Of a stretch of DNA of 64,000 nucleotides, positions 46,935-57,049 are shown in pieces. How positions within the stretch are numbered: the first letter of the stretch is position 1; each line of letters begins with the position of its first letter. The position numbers and the translations under genes are program-made. Under the pieces are notes generated by a model that did no database searches, had not been told where the DNA came from, and was given only the letters and a program-made list of their open reading frames with translations. The stretch is from Geomesophilobacter sediminis (GTDB lineage Bacteria > Desulfobacterota > Desulfuromonadia > Geobacterales > Geobacteraceae), in assembly GCF_016458275.1 (NCBI RefSeq), contig NZ_JAEMHM010000007.1:124001-188000 (forward strand), given 5' to 3'.

Positions 46935-48404
46935 CTACTTCCCGGCCAGCGGATCCTTGATCTCGTCGGACGCCTTGAACATGAGCTTCTTGGCACCGCG
47001 GTTGTTCAGGTACTTGGGGAGCTCCAGGTCGATCTGGACCGGGACGTTGACCCCGGCTTTGGTCAGGGCCTGGCGCAAAAGCCCCTCGGCCTTGCCGGCA
47101 TGCATGGACGCGTCGTTGAGGATACGCAGAGATTCGCTCGGGTTATGGAACCCGCTGGAGTTCTCGGCGCCGATGAAGACGACGCGGTAGAAGGCTTCCT
47201 CGTAATCACTCCTCGCCTGGTTGTAAAGCACCTGGTCCACTTTCTTGCCGCTGGCGTTCGCCTTGTTGGCCATCTCGAAGAGTTTCGCGACGGTCGCGGT
47301 GGCATAGCCGGAGCGGATGTAGGCGGACATGGTCCGGTCCTGGATCGCGAAGACCTGCTGGCGCAGCCATTCCGGAGACTCGGCGTGGCACTGCTGGCAT
47401 GCCTTCATCTCGTTTTTGAGCGGGCTCGTCACGCGGTGGTCGGATACCTTCTTGGTGCCGACCTTGGTGTAAGGCATGTGGCAGTCGGAGCAGGCGACGC
47501 CGGCCTGCCAGTGGACGCTGTTATTGGAGAAAAGCTCGAACTCCGGATGCCGGATGAAGGCGAGCTTGAAGCCGGTCACGCTCTGGGTCCACTCCCCGCT
47601 GGGCGCGTTGCTGCGCAGCTTGGCGATGATGTTCTCGATGGTGATCTTGCCCCACTTGCCGCCGTCCCAGGGGAACATGACGTCCGTGGAGTGCATCTGC
47701 CCGTCCTTCAGGATGCTGTAGGTCACGTGGCACTGCGCGCAGACGAGGGTTCGCATGTCCTGCTGGGTCAGTTTGGAGCTATCGACCCCGATCTTCTCGA
47801 GTGCTTTGCCGAGGGTGAAGTCGCGGGAGACCCGGAGCGACATGTCGCGGTTGTTGTGGCAGTCGACGCAGGAGACCCCGAGCTGCTGGTGCTCCTGGGG
47901 GATCTGGTTCAGCACTTCCGGGTACGGCTTACCGAAATAGGCGACCCCGGCCTTGGAGAGTTTCGGCGCATACGGGGTCTTGCAGGTCAGGCAGGAGCCG
48001 CCCGCCTTGTAACGGCCGGGATCGACCGCCTGCTGGTCCTTGAGCATGAACAGGTGCCCGCGCGGCTCACTGTATTCGCTCCCCATGGCCCAGCCGTTGT
48101 AGAGAAGCGCCAGGAACGGATACTCGTCCAGCTTGTCGGGGCGCTCCTGGCCCACGTCGTAGCCGCGCTTGTATTTGCTCTTGCCGGCCGGGGTCGGCTC
48201 GCCGGTCTTCTTCCAGAGCTCGTACTCGGCGGGGTATGCCTTGCCCCACTGAGCCGGGTCCACCACCCCGTCCTCGATCTGCACGGTCTTCACCCGCTCC
48301 GCCTTCTCCGGCGCGCAGCCGGCAAACATCGCCATGCCAGCCCCCAGCGTCACGGCAGCAACGAGCACCACCGCCGCCCCCTTCTTCATCACGTTCTTCT
48401 GCAT
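46935..48404 (-). CDS. nrfA: Ammonia-forming cytochrome c nitrite reductase, catalytic subunit
   Basis: 489 aa from ATG 48404 (GGGAGAG upstream). Exported (KKGAAVVLVAAVTLGAGMAMFAGC, possibly lipid-anchored). Five haem motifs: the active-site CXXCK as CLTCK, plus CVDCH, CAQCH, CSDCH and CQQCH. Reduces nitrite to ammonium with six electrons in the periplasm. The distal catalytic surroundings (NNSVHWQAGVACSDCHMPY) are intact. Lies downstream of nrfH, separated by 168 bp containing a 98-bp heptamer repeat. Confidence 0.97.
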   Translation of the reverse strand: MQKNVMKKGAAVVLVAAVTLGAGMAMFAGCAPEKAERVKTVQIEDGVVDPAQWGKAYPAEYELWKKTGEPTPAGKSKYKRGYDVGQERPDKLDEYPFLALLYNGWAMGSEYSEPRGHLFMLKDQQAVDPGRYKAGGSCLTCKTPYAPKLSKAGVAYFGKPYPEVLNQIPQEHQQLGVSCVDCHNNRDMSLRVSRDFTLGKALEKIGVDSSKLTQQDMRTLVCAQCHVTYSILKDGQMHSTDVMFPWDGGKWGKITIENIIAKLRSNAPSGEWTQSVTGFKLAFIRHPEFELFSNNSVHWQAGVACSDCHMPYTKVGTKKVSDHRVTSPLKNEMKACQQCHAESPEWLRQQVFAIQDRTMSAYIRSGYATATVAKLFEMANKANASGKKVDQVLYNQARSDYEEAFYRVVFIGAENSSGFHNPSESLRILNDASMHAGKAEGLLRQALTKAGVNVPVQIDLELPKYLNNRGAKKLMFKASDEIKDPLAGK

Positions 48405-48471
48405 GTTTTCTCTCCCTGGTTTTTCGGATCTTCTCGGTATGAATCGCACCCTGACCATCGATCAGGTTTTT

Positions 48472-48569
48472 GCTCATCGCTCATCGCTCATCGCTCACTG
48501 CTCACTGCTCACTGCTCACTGCTCACTGCTCACTGCTCATTGTTCATTGTTCATTGTTCATTGTTCATT
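48472..48569. repeat. Fourteen-copy 7-bp tandem repeat between nrfH and nrfA
   Basis: Units on the plus strand: 3 x GCTCATC, 6 x GCTCACT, 1 x GCTCATT, 4 x GTTCATT, perfectly in register. It begins 2 bp after the nrfH stop and ends 67 bp before the nrfA start. Copy-number change here would alter spacing inside the operon message. Confidence 0.95.
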
Positions 48570-48571
48570 GA

Positions 48572-49036
48572 CTACCTCGTTGCCATGGTCCCGGTCAGCC
48601 GGTGGCGCAGCTGCCGATGGCAGCCCCAGCAGCGCCTGGTGGTGTCGATGCCGGCGAGGGTCGATTGGTGACAGCGGACGCAGTTCGCCTGGACCACCTC
48701 GGCCCCGTGTGCGCTCAATTCGATCCGCTCCGGAACATGCCCGGTGTGGAAGCAGATCACGTCCTTCATGCCGTCGATCCCTTTCCAGACGTAGTGCACC
48801 ACCGGATTACCCTCGGGGAGATGGCAATCGACGCAGCGCAGCCGCCGGTGCGCTCCCGCGTGGCTCCAGGCGGTGTGTTCCTCTTCCATGACGTGGCAGC
48901 CGGCACAGAACGCGGGGGATTCGGACTTGGCGAGCAACTGCGGCGGACCCAGGGCAAGGAACAGGGCGGCGGACAGCGCCAGCACTGCCGCGACCAGGAA
49001 CACCTTGAGCGGCTTCTGGGGTTTCTTGAGGTTCAT
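48572..49036 (-). CDS. nrfH: Cytochrome c nitrite reductase small subunit, quinol oxidase
   Basis: 154-aa NapC/NirT-type tetrahaem cytochrome. One N-terminal TM anchor (VFLVAAVLALSAALFLALG) and four haem motifs CAGCH, CVDCH, CVRCH and CWGCH. It takes electrons from menaquinol and delivers them to NrfA. First gene of nrfHA, behind a sigma-54 promoter. Confidence 0.95.
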   Translation of the reverse strand: MNLKKPQKPLKVFLVAAVLALSAALFLALGPPQLLAKSESPAFCAGCHVMEEEHTAWSHAGAHRRLRCVDCHLPEGNPVVHYVWKGIDGMKDVICFHTGHVPERIELSAHGAEVVQANCVRCHQSTLAGIDTTRRCWGCHRQLRHRLTGTMATR

Positions 49037-49098
49037 GAGGACTCCTGCTGAGGTGGCGTTGCAACGTTGGGGTGAATTACCGACGTTGTAACCTTATG

Positions 49099-49114
49099 AG
49101 CAGTATGCGTGCCA
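49099..49114 (-). promoter_or_regulatory. Sigma-54 promoter of nrfHA
   Basis: On the minus strand TGGCACGCATACTGCT matches TGGCACG-N4-TTGCW except one base. It sits about 63 bp before the nrfH start and 85 bp downstream of an activator palindrome. Confidence 0.8.
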
Positions 49115-49199
49115 CCATCGGCAGGAGCGGAAGTGGTTGATTTTGCAGTGGGTGTCGGGCGAGCGTTTCGGCGGATGGGAACCTGCGGGAACGCCGGCG

Positions 49200-50591
<1,392 letters not shown>

Positions 50592-50606
50592 CGTTTCCCT
50601 CCTGAG

Positions 50607-50622
50607 GTTACCGCTAGGTAAC
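50607..50622. promoter_or_regulatory. Activator site GTTACC-GCTA-GGTAAC before the activator gene
   Basis: Same palindrome as 49199-49214, 15 bp upstream of the activator start. This close position suggests negative autoregulation. Confidence 0.65.
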
Positions 50623-50654
50623 TTTAGGGATAACGCAGGGAGTCGCCGGAGTCT

Positions 50655-50668
50655 TTGACTTACATCAA
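50655..50668. promoter_or_regulatory. FNR/CRP-family box TTGACTTACATCAA
   Basis: TTGAC-N4-ATCAA matches the FNR consensus TTGAT-N4-ATCAA at all but one base; it also resembles HcpR/DNR sites. About 64 bp ahead of the activator start, well placed to control it by oxygen or nitrogen oxides. Confidence 0.6.
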
Positions 50669-50772
50669 GTTATCTGCGCGGAAACATCAGGCAGGGGAGC
50701 GAAGCGCTGCCGGGGTGCGTATAAGGGGCTGTGCTGCAGCAAAGAAAGAGGGTGGTCGCCGGATTATCGAGG

Positions 50773-50854
50773 TGTAACAAAATGGACATGTCCAAAATGT
50801 GACAATCTACGTTAAATCAATGGGTTAATGCCGTATCTGTAAAATAATGGACAC
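50773..50854. repeat. TGTAACAAAATGGACA head-to-head pair plus third copy
   Basis: TGTAACAAAATGGACA meets TGTCCAAAATGTGACA at 50773-50804, with a variant TGTAAAATAATGGACAC at 50838-50854. Same arrangement as 11200-11302. Confidence 0.6.
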
Positions 50855-50977
50855 TCCCGTCTTTTGCTCACGGCGATGAATCGGCTGGTAAGTGGTGAGA
50901 TTTGTTGGATTTGACAGGGGGGGCGTGATGGCACGAATATTGATTGCATTTAATTTTTTTCTGACAGTTCCGCGCTG

Positions 50978-51244
50978 GTGCTCATTACGCACTGCATTTT
51001 TGTTTTTTGCTGGCTTTGCTATGAAAGAGGGGGGGCTGGAGTGGAGATCCTGATCGATGTTCTTCTGGTTCTTTTTGTGGGGTTGACCGGGACGGTATTG
51101 TTCTTCTATATCGGCGACTCTTTAATGAAAATATTGAAGTACTCCTGTCCGCACAAGCCAAAGGGGTACTATTTGTGCCTTGATTGCGAGAACTGCGAGT
51201 TCAAGTTAAGGGCTGAGTTCCAGAGTCAAAGCAAGTCACAGTGA
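50978..51244 (+). CDS. Small membrane protein with Cys-rich tail
   Basis: 88 aa if started at ATG 50978; a GTG near 51041 (after a run of G) would give a shorter form. One or two hydrophobic segments (ILIDVLLVLFVGLTGTVLFFYIGDSL), then a soluble tail with CPH, CLDCENC, possibly binding a metal. More AT-rich than its neighbours. No family recognised; ends 5 bp before the tRNA. Confidence 0.55.
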   Translation: MLITHCIFVFCWLCYERGGAGVEILIDVLLVLFVGLTGTVLFFYIGDSLMKILKYSCPHKPKGYYLCLDCENCEFKLRAEFQSQSKSQ

Positions 51245-51249
51245 TAAAG

Positions 51250-51325
51250 GGGCGCGTAGCTCAGTTGGTAGAGCAGCCGACTCTTAATCGGCCGGTCGCA
51301 GGTTCGAAGCCTGTCGCGCCCACCA
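51250..51325 (+). tRNA. tRNA-Lys (CTT anticodon)
   Basis: 76 nt cloverleaf: acceptor GGGCGCG / CGCGCCC, D-arm GCTCAGTTGGTAGAGC, anticodon stem GCCGA / TCGGC with loop CTCTTAA (anticodon CTT), T-arm with GGTTCGAAGCC, and an encoded CCA end. Confidence 0.97.
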
Positions 51326-51460
51326 AATTCCCTTCTCCTTCTCCCCGGTAAAGCGGCGTCCTGCCGCGAGCATCGATTCCCTAGGGCGGGCATTCCGTGC
51401 CCACCCGGCACGATGCCGAGTTTTTTCCCGCCTCAACCCCACGAACCATTTCCGCCTGGT

Positions 51461-51544
51461 CTATCTTCTGGCCCGGAACGGGCAGAACGCCACTGCGGCG
51501 ATGAGTAACCAGCTTAAACCGACGGCGATGACGACGACTGACAT
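51461..51544 (-). CDS. 27-aa single-helix membrane peptide
   Basis: MSVVVIAVGLSWLLIAAVAF forms one TM helix, followed by a basic tail CPFRARR (positive-inside). Preceded by GAGGAGGGG at 6-bp spacing. Resembles the tiny accessory subunits of membrane oxidoreductases in size only; no partner gene is adjacent. Confidence 0.5.
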   Translation of the reverse strand: MSVVVIAVGLSWLLIAAVAFCPFRARR

Positions 51545-51667
51545 GGATTTCCCCTCCTCATGCTGGGGAAGTCCGGCAACACTACCGAACGTTCCCGCAA
51601 GTGGAGCTGATCCTAGCACCATTGCTGCGGGGGGCTTTGACCCACGTCAAAAAAGCAAAGAGAGCGA

Positions 51668-52639
51668 CTACGGCTTCGTCGCCGTGAAAATCGCCCGTAG
51701 CGGCGCCGGGTGGCCTTCGATCGTCTGCTCCGGATCATCCGGATCCAGGAAATCGGCCAGCGACTCGAAGTGCATCCACTGTGTCGAGCGCTGTTCCTCG
51801 CGGCTGGTGCGGTTGATGTCGACGCAGGCAATGTCGGTGAACCCGCAGCGCTTGAGCCACAAGGTCAGCGCCGCAACCGACGGCAGGAACCAGACGTTGC
51901 GCATCTTGGCGTAGCGTCCGGGCGGCATGAAGACCTTCTCCTGATCCCCTTCGACAATCAGGGTCTCCAGAATCAATTGGCCGCCCCGGCGCAGGCACCC
52001 CTTGAGTTCGAAAAGATGGTCCAGGGGGGAACGACGGTGGTAGAGCACCCCCATGGAGAAGACGCTGTCGAAACAGGCGAGATCGGCGGGAACATCCTCG
52101 ATGCCGATGGGGATGACATGGTGCTTGGGGTCACGAAGGTAGCGTTGCATTACCTGGAACTGTTGCACCGAAAGGAGGAAGGGCTCGATGCCGAGGACGA
52201 AGTCGGCGCCGGCGCCGCGCATGCGCCAGCCGTGGTAGCCGTTGCCGCAGCCGACATCGAGGACCCTGCGCCCGTCCAGCGGCTGGATGTGCGGCAGGAC
52301 GCGCTCCCATTTCCAGTCGGACCGCCACTCGGTGTCGATGTCGATGCCGAAAAAATGGTAGGGGCCTTTGCGCCAGGGGTGAAAGGCCTGGAGTTGGGCG
52401 ATCAGCTGTTCCCGGTCGAGTTCGCCCAGATCGGAGCCTGAGCCGATGGTGACATCGTCCTGCAGCGAAACCACGGACGGGCGTAGCTCCGGCAGCGCCT
52501 GAAGGGCCTCCAGCCAGCCTTCCATCTTGCCATGACCGTCCAGGGCCAGTCGCTCCGACAGCGTTGCCTGCAACTGCTCTCCCCAGCGCTCCTGGCCCAT
52601 GGCGGCGAGTTGTGCATAGAGGGAATCGTAGAAGTTCAT
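51668..52639 (-). CDS. cmoB: tRNA U34 carboxymethyltransferase
   Basis: 323 aa, the normal CmoB length, from ATG 52639, which overlaps the cmoA stop. SAM-type fold [15 protein letters not shown], with [25 protein letters not shown] and [17 protein letters not shown]. Transfers a carboxymethyl group from carboxy-SAM to 5-hydroxyuridine at the tRNA wobble position, forming cmo5U. Confidence 0.97.
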   Translation of the reverse strand: MNFYDSLYAQLAAMGQERWGEQLQATLSERLALDGHGKMEGWLEALQALPELRPSVVSLQDDVTIGSGSDLGELDREQLIAQLQAFHPWRKGPYHFFGIDIDTEWRSDWKWERVLPHIQPLDGRRVLDVGCGNGYHGWRMRGAGADFVLGIEPFLLSVQQFQVMQRYLRDPKHHVIPIGIEDVPADLACFDSVFSMGVLYHRRSPLDHLFELKGCLRRGGQLILETLIVEGDQEKVFMPPGRYAKMRNVWFLPSVAALTLWLKRCGFTDIACVDINRTSREEQRSTQWMHFESLADFLDPDDPEQTIEGHPAPLRAIFTATKP

Positions 52640-53370
52640 TTGATCGCGACCAGGGAGGCAAAGTTGAAGCACTGGAACCAAAGCTCGGAGAAAGAGAATC
52701 CAGCCGCCTGCAGCCGTTCTTGATGGCAGGAGAGGGTCTCGGGGATCATCACATTTTCCAGCGCGGACCGCTTCTGGCTGATCTCGAGATCGCTGTAGCC
52801 GTTGGCCCGTTTGAAGTCGTGATGCACCTCTACATGAAAGTGTTGCCGCTCCGGCTCACTGAAAGCGATCTTCTCGGAGAGGATCAGGATGCCGCCCGGA
52901 CGGAGCCCCGCGTAGATCCGCTGGATCAGCGCCAGGCGCTGTGCCGGGGGGACGAACTGCAGGGTGAAGTTCAGCACCACCACCGAGGCGTTCTCGATAG
53001 CGACCTCCTGGAGATCGGCACAGACCATCGTCACCGGAACGCTCGGTTCCGTATCGCGAGCCAGGAGCTCGCGGCCGCGCTCGATCATCGCCGGGGAGTT
53101 GTCAACCGCGATGATGTCGCAGTCCGGCTGAGTGATCCGCTGGCGCATGGCAAGGGTGGCCGCCCCGAGCGAACAGCCGAGATCATAGCAGTGGCTCCCG
53201 GCCTGGGCGTATTTTGCGGCGAGGATGCCGATGTTGGAGATGATCAAGCCATACCCGGGGACCGAGCGTTGGATCATGTCAGGAAAGACTGCCACGACCC
53301 GTTCGTCGAACTTGAAGTCGATCATTTCCTTAAGCGGTGCAGCATAGATGGCATCGGTTTTTCTGGTCAC
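52636..53370 (-). CDS. cmoA: Carboxy-S-adenosyl-L-methionine synthase
   Basis: 244 aa. [16 protein letters not shown], the SAM site and [17 protein letters not shown], then [16 protein letters not shown]. Makes carboxy-SAM from SAM and prephenate for CmoB. Precedes cmoB with a 4-nt overlap. Confidence 0.97.
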   Translation of the reverse strand: MTRKTDAIYAAPLKEMIDFKFDERVVAVFPDMIQRSVPGYGLIISNIGILAAKYAQAGSHCYDLGCSLGAATLAMRQRITQPDCDIIAVDNSPAMIERGRELLARDTEPSVPVTMVCADLQEVAIENASVVVLNFTLQFVPPAQRLALIQRIYAGLRPGGILILSEKIAFSEPERQHFHVEVHHDFKRANGYSDLEISQKRSALENVMIPETLSCHQERLQAAGFSFSELWFQCFNFASLVAIK

Positions 53371-53750
53371 AGTCCGGTGGTCCTTTTGAAACTGGTGGTC
53401 GTGAAAAAGAAAGTAACATAGCCGGTTTGCCGCGGAACATCAACCCCTTGCTGCAGGCACGAGACGCAAACCGATACCCGCGATGCGGTGGGAGGGCGCC
53501 CGGGAGAGGTAGGATGGCGCACTCTGGGAGCGTCTTTCCCGGCGCGATCCGCCGCAGGCGGTTAACCATTTGGCTCCCTGATTGGGCTCCTTCATTAAAG
53601 AAGACGAGAAGGAGAGGGGGGCAGACGCCATGCCCCGGACCCCTGTGGCTGAGGACGAGCAACCAAGCTGCCCCGGGCGCTGTTATCCGATTGTAAAGCT
53701 GAGCGGCAAATAGTAGAATCCGGCGCGAAATTCATGGTTGGGGAGAAAAT
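53371..53750. other. Intergenic region with one REP-like repeat
   Basis: 380 bp. Contains a minus-oriented GATCGCGCCGGGAAAGACGC...CTCCCAG repeat (53524-53549). No gene recognised. Confidence 0.45.
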
Positions 53751-55193
53751 GTGAAAGCGTCGCCGCAGCTCTATTTGCTGGATGGATCCAGTTACATCTA
53801 TCGCGCCTATTACGGGTTTCGCGAAGCGGAGGCCGCCGGCGCTATGCCGACCAACGCGGTTTCCGGTTTCACCCGGATGCTCTGCACCCTCCTGCAGGAG
53901 CACCGTCCCGACTATTTTGCCGTCGTCTTCGATCCCCCCCGGGAAGATACCTTCCGCCGCGAAATCTACCCCGCCTACAAGGCCCACCGGGACGCCATGC
54001 CCGAGGACCTGGTCCCCCAGATTCCCTTCATCAGGAAGGTCCTGGATGCCTTCAACATTCCGGTCCTGGAAGCTCCCGGGTTCGAGGCCGACGATGTCAT
54101 CGCCACCTTGGCGCAGCGGTTCGCCGCCGAAGAAATCGACGTCACGGTCGTCACCGGCGACAAGGACCTGCTGCAGATCGTCAACGACCGGGTCGCTCTT
54201 CTGGACACCATGAAGGACAAGCGCTCGGGGCGGCAAGAAGTGCTCGACCGTTTCGGCGTTACTCCCGAGCTGGTGACCGACGTCCTCGGTTTGGCGGGCG
54301 ACACCGCGGACAACATCCCCGGCGTGCCGGGAATCGGGGAGAAGACAGCGTCGACGCTGGTGCAGCAGTTCGGCTCCCTGGAGGGGGTGCTGCAGTGGAC
54401 CGATCTCGTCAATGGAAAGTCACGCCGGGAAAACCTGCGCCGGCACGCCGATCAGGCGCGGCTCTCGAAGGTATTGGCGACCGTCCGTTATGACGTTCCG
54501 CTGGAAACCTCGCTTGCCGAGCTGCAGGTGCGGTCGCCGGATCTTCCGGCGCTGATTCCCCTGCTGCGCGAGTTGAACCTGGCCGCCTTGGAGGTCGCCC
54601 TCACTCCCCCTCCGCCGGGGCTGGTGCAGATCTATTGCGACGGCTCAGGTCGGGAGTCGGGCCCGGGGGGATACGGCGTGATCCTGCGCTACGGGGCGCA
54701 CGAAAAGGAACTGAGCGGCTTCGAGCCGGTCGCCACCTCGCAGCGGATGGAACTGATTGCGGCGATCCGGGGGCTGGAAGCGCTGCACACCCCAAAACGG
54801 GTCCACGTCTACAGCGATTCGCAGTACCTGGTGCGGGGAATGAACGAATGGCTGCGCGGCTGGATCCGCAACGGGCGGCTGGAGACCCCTGACGCGCTCA
54901 AGAACCAGGATCTCTGGCAGCAACTTTCCGTGCTGTCCGGAAAGCACGAGCTCACCTGGGAATGGATTCCCGGCCATGCGGGGCACCACTTCAACGAGCG
55001 GTGCGACAAGATGGCCAAACGGGCGGCCGAGGAGGGGATGCGCGCCGTCGTGCCGGCTGAAACGCCGGTCGAGGTCGTTACGGTAGAAAAAGTCCTTCCG
55101 CCGCCGATCGCACCGATTCCCGCTGCGCCGGTTCCGGCCGGTGAGGATAGGGCATACGATGCCGATGACGACGGTCAGTATCTGCTCTGTTGA
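53751..55193 (+). CDS. Fusion of 5'-3' exonuclease and ribonuclease HI
   Basis: 480 aa, GTG start at 53751 with GGGGAGA upstream. Residues 1-285 are a Pol I-type 5' nuclease/flap endonuclease: LLDGSSYIYRAYYGF, FDPPREDTFRREIYPAYKAHR, GFEADDVIATL, TGDKDLLQIV and the helix-hairpin-helix GLAGDTADNIPGVPGIGEKTA. Residues 290-430 are RNase HI with all catalytic acids: IYCDGSGRESGPGGYG (Asp), RMELIAAI (Glu), YSDSQYLVRGM (Asp) and HAGHHFNERCDKMAK (Asp). A Pro-rich tail follows. No polymerase domain. Probably removes RNA primers or RNA:DNA hybrids in one polypeptide. Confidence 0.93.
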   Translation: MKASPQLYLLDGSSYIYRAYYGFREAEAAGAMPTNAVSGFTRMLCTLLQEHRPDYFAVVFDPPREDTFRREIYPAYKAHRDAMPEDLVPQIPFIRKVLDAFNIPVLEAPGFEADDVIATLAQRFAAEEIDVTVVTGDKDLLQIVNDRVALLDTMKDKRSGRQEVLDRFGVTPELVTDVLGLAGDTADNIPGVPGIGEKTASTLVQQFGSLEGVLQWTDLVNGKSRRENLRRHADQARLSKVLATVRYDVPLETSLAELQVRSPDLPALIPLLRELNLAALEVALTPPPPGLVQIYCDGSGRESGPGGYGVILRYGAHEKELSGFEPVATSQRMELIAAIRGLEALHTPKRVHVYSDSQYLVRGMNEWLRGWIRNGRLETPDALKNQDLWQQLSVLSGKHELTWEWIPGHAGHHFNERCDKMAKRAAEEGMRAVVPAETPVEVVTVEKVLPPPIAPIPAAPVPAGEDRAYDADDDGQYLLC

Positions 55194-55209
55194 CGGTGGA
55201 AATACCTCT

Positions 55210-55247
55210 GACCCCCTCTCCCTCCGGGAGAGGGCAGGGGGTGAGGG
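55210..55247. repeat. CCCCCTCTCCCTCC-GGGAGAGGGCAGGGGG palindrome
   Basis: Hairpin repeat directly after the fusion gene. A related CCCTCTCC-TTCA-AGGAGAGGG unit at about 55641-55666 is read through by the next gene. Confidence 0.6.
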
Positions 55248-55333
55248 ATGAGTAACGCAGGAGATTGATCCGTAGGGTGGGCACGAGGTGCCGACCCATC
55301 AGGCTGGAAATAAGTTGGAGAGGAAGTAACCGG

Positions 55334-55672
55334 ATGTGGCTGTATTTCATCGAGTGCCGGGGCGGGGCGATCTACACCGGCATTGCCGAGGATGTCGCGG
55401 AACGCTACCAAAAGCATGTTCAGGGGAAGGGAGCGAAGTACACCCGGGCCAACCCGCCGGTCCGCTTTCTCGCCGCCAAAGAGTTTGCCGACCCGACCGA
55501 GGCGCGGAAGCTGGAATGGCAGGTAAAGAAGCTCCCCCGGGAGAAGAAGCTCGCGGTGATAAAGCAGTTTGAAGCCGAAGGTATCAGCACCCTCCAATCC
55601 CAAAAGGACCAATCCCAAAAGGACCAATCCCAACCGGGAGTCCCCTCTCCTTCAAGGAGAGGGACAGGGTGA
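55334..55672 (+). CDS. GIY-YIG nuclease-superfamily protein (YhbQ-like)
   Basis: 112 aa from ATG 55334. One GIY-YIG domain: MWLYFIECRGGAIYTGIAED, ERYQKHVQGKGAKYTRANPPVRFLAAKEF and ARKLEWQVKKLPREKK. The last ~25 residues are encoded by a 15-bp tandem repeat (CCAATCCCAAAAGGA, giving SQKDQ units) and a palindromic repeat, so the original C-terminus has probably been replaced. Confidence 0.87.
   Translation: MWLYFIECRGGAIYTGIAEDVAERYQKHVQGKGAKYTRANPPVRFLAAKEFADPTEARKLEWQVKKLPREKKLAVIKQFEAEGISTLQSQKDQSQKDQSQPGVPSPSRRGTG
55594..55634. repeat. 15-bp tandem repeat in GIY-YIG gene
   Basis: CCAATCCCAAAAGGA repeated 2.7 times in frame. Confidence 0.85.
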
Positions 55673-55777
55673 GGATGGGGTTCAGTACCTTGTCTCGCCC
55701 CCAACCTCCAACTGGGGAACGAGGTTTCGGGCCGGGGACTGGCACACAGGTGCCTGTCCCCCTGCCATCCTCCCACC

Positions 55778-57049
55778 CTACGTAAAGAGCGGCACGCTCG
55801 CTCCCAACCCGTGCACCACGCTGGTGAAGGCATTCCGGTTTTCCAGCTTGTCGGCGCCGAAGCGTTCCTCGAAAAGCCTGCGGATGAACGGGATCCGCGA
55901 GGTCCCTCCGGTCAGAAAGACGGTGTCGATCCCGCCGTGGGTGATGCCGGAGTTGGCCACGACCTCGTCGATGCAGCCGGCGATCCGGGCGACGTTGCCG
56001 GCATTCATCGTCTCAAACTCCTCCCTGCTTACCGCCTCGGTTATCGAGAGATCCCGTTCCCTGAAGACCACTTCCGTCAAATCTGCCTGCGACAGTTCGC
56101 ACTTCGCCTTCTCGATGCAGCGGAAGAGGAAGAACCCGAAATTGTCGCCGATCAGGTGCTCCAGGTTCTCGATGGCTTTGCGGTCGGTGGCCGCGTTCTT
56201 GATCAGCCGGATCTGTTCCCGGGTCTTCCTGGCCCTAAGCAGCGGAATCCGGTGCCACTGGCAGAGGGTGTAGATGATGCTGTGCGGTATGTCGAACTCC
56301 TCGTCCTTGCCCATCCCCTTGTATTTGACCCCGCGGCCGAAGTACTTGGCGATCTTCTCCCACATGATCTGCGAATCGAACTTATCCCCCGCGGTGTAGA
56401 CCCCGCCCAGGGAGAGGACGTCGCTGCGCCGGTCGGACCGGCCGAAGGCGCCCCCTTTGACCCGGATCACGGTGAAATCGGAGGTGCCGCCGCCGAAGTC
56501 GCCAATGAGGACCAACTTCTCGGCCCCCGCGGGAAGCGATTCCTCGTAGGAAAGGGCCGCGGCCACCGGCTCGAATTGAAAGAAGATGTTCCGAAACCCC
56601 GCCTTGCGCGCCGCCTTTTCCAGCCGGCTCTGGGCCAGCGCGTCCTTTTCCGGATCCTCCGAGAAAACGACCGGACGCCCGAGGACCACGCTGTCCACCG
56701 GGCTACCCACCCACGCTTCCCCCTGCGCCTTGATCTTTTTCAGGATGATGGCGACCAGGTCCTCGATCAGGTACTTCTTCCCGAACACCTCCGTCCCCTC
56801 GAAACTCCGGTTGGGGAGGAAGTTCTTTATCGACTGCATGAAGCGCCCGGCGGCCCCGTCGCTCACGTAGTTGTCGATCGCCTCCTGGCCGGTGAAGATC
56901 TCCTCGTCCTCGTTGAAATAGAGAACCGAGCGCATGAGCGAGGCATTGCCGTTGAATGCGTCGATGTCGGCGATCTCCACCTTGCCGTCCCGGTAGATGG
57001 AAAGGGCCGAGTTGGTGGTGCCGAAGTCGATACCGAAAACTGTTTGCAT
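55778..57049 (-). CDS. Hsp70-family ATPase, YegD-like
   Basis: 423 aa: an Hsp70 nucleotide-binding domain with no substrate-binding domain. Phosphate-1 GIDFGTTNSALSIY (residues 5-18), phosphate-2 LIGDFGGGTSDFTVI, connect/adenosine VFLTGGTSRIPFIRRLF. Matches E. coli YegD in length. Chaperone-like, clients unknown. Transcribed alone toward the GIY-YIG gene. Confidence 0.92.
   Translation of the reverse strand: MQTVFGIDFGTTNSALSIYRDGKVEIADIDAFNGNASLMRSVLYFNEDEEIFTGQEAIDNYVSDGAAGRFMQSIKNFLPNRSFEGTEVFGKKYLIEDLVAIILKKIKAQGEAWVGSPVDSVVLGRPVVFSEDPEKDALAQSRLEKAARKAGFRNIFFQFEPVAAALSYEESLPAGAEKLVLIGDFGGGTSDFTVIRVKGGAFGRSDRRSDVLSLGGVYTAGDKFDSQIMWEKIAKYFGRGVKYKGMGKDEEFDIPHSIIYTLCQWHRIPLLRARKTREQIRLIKNAATDRKAIENLEHLIGDNFGFFLFRCIEKAKCELSQADLTEVVFRERDLSITEAVSREEFETMNAGNVARIAGCIDEVVANSGITHGGIDTVFLTGGTSRIPFIRRLFEERFGADKLENRNAFTSVVHGLGASVPLFT

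Larger units (their letters stand above)
50592..50977. other. Regulatory intergenic region
   Basis: 386 bp containing the activator palindrome, the FNR-like box and the TGTAACAAAATGGACA cluster; no gene. Confidence 0.5.

Noticed and set aside
46926-48671. 581-codon plus-strand frame across nrfA and the heptamer repeat
   Set aside because: Shadow of nrfA; the repeat portion only gives low-complexity SLLTAHC units.
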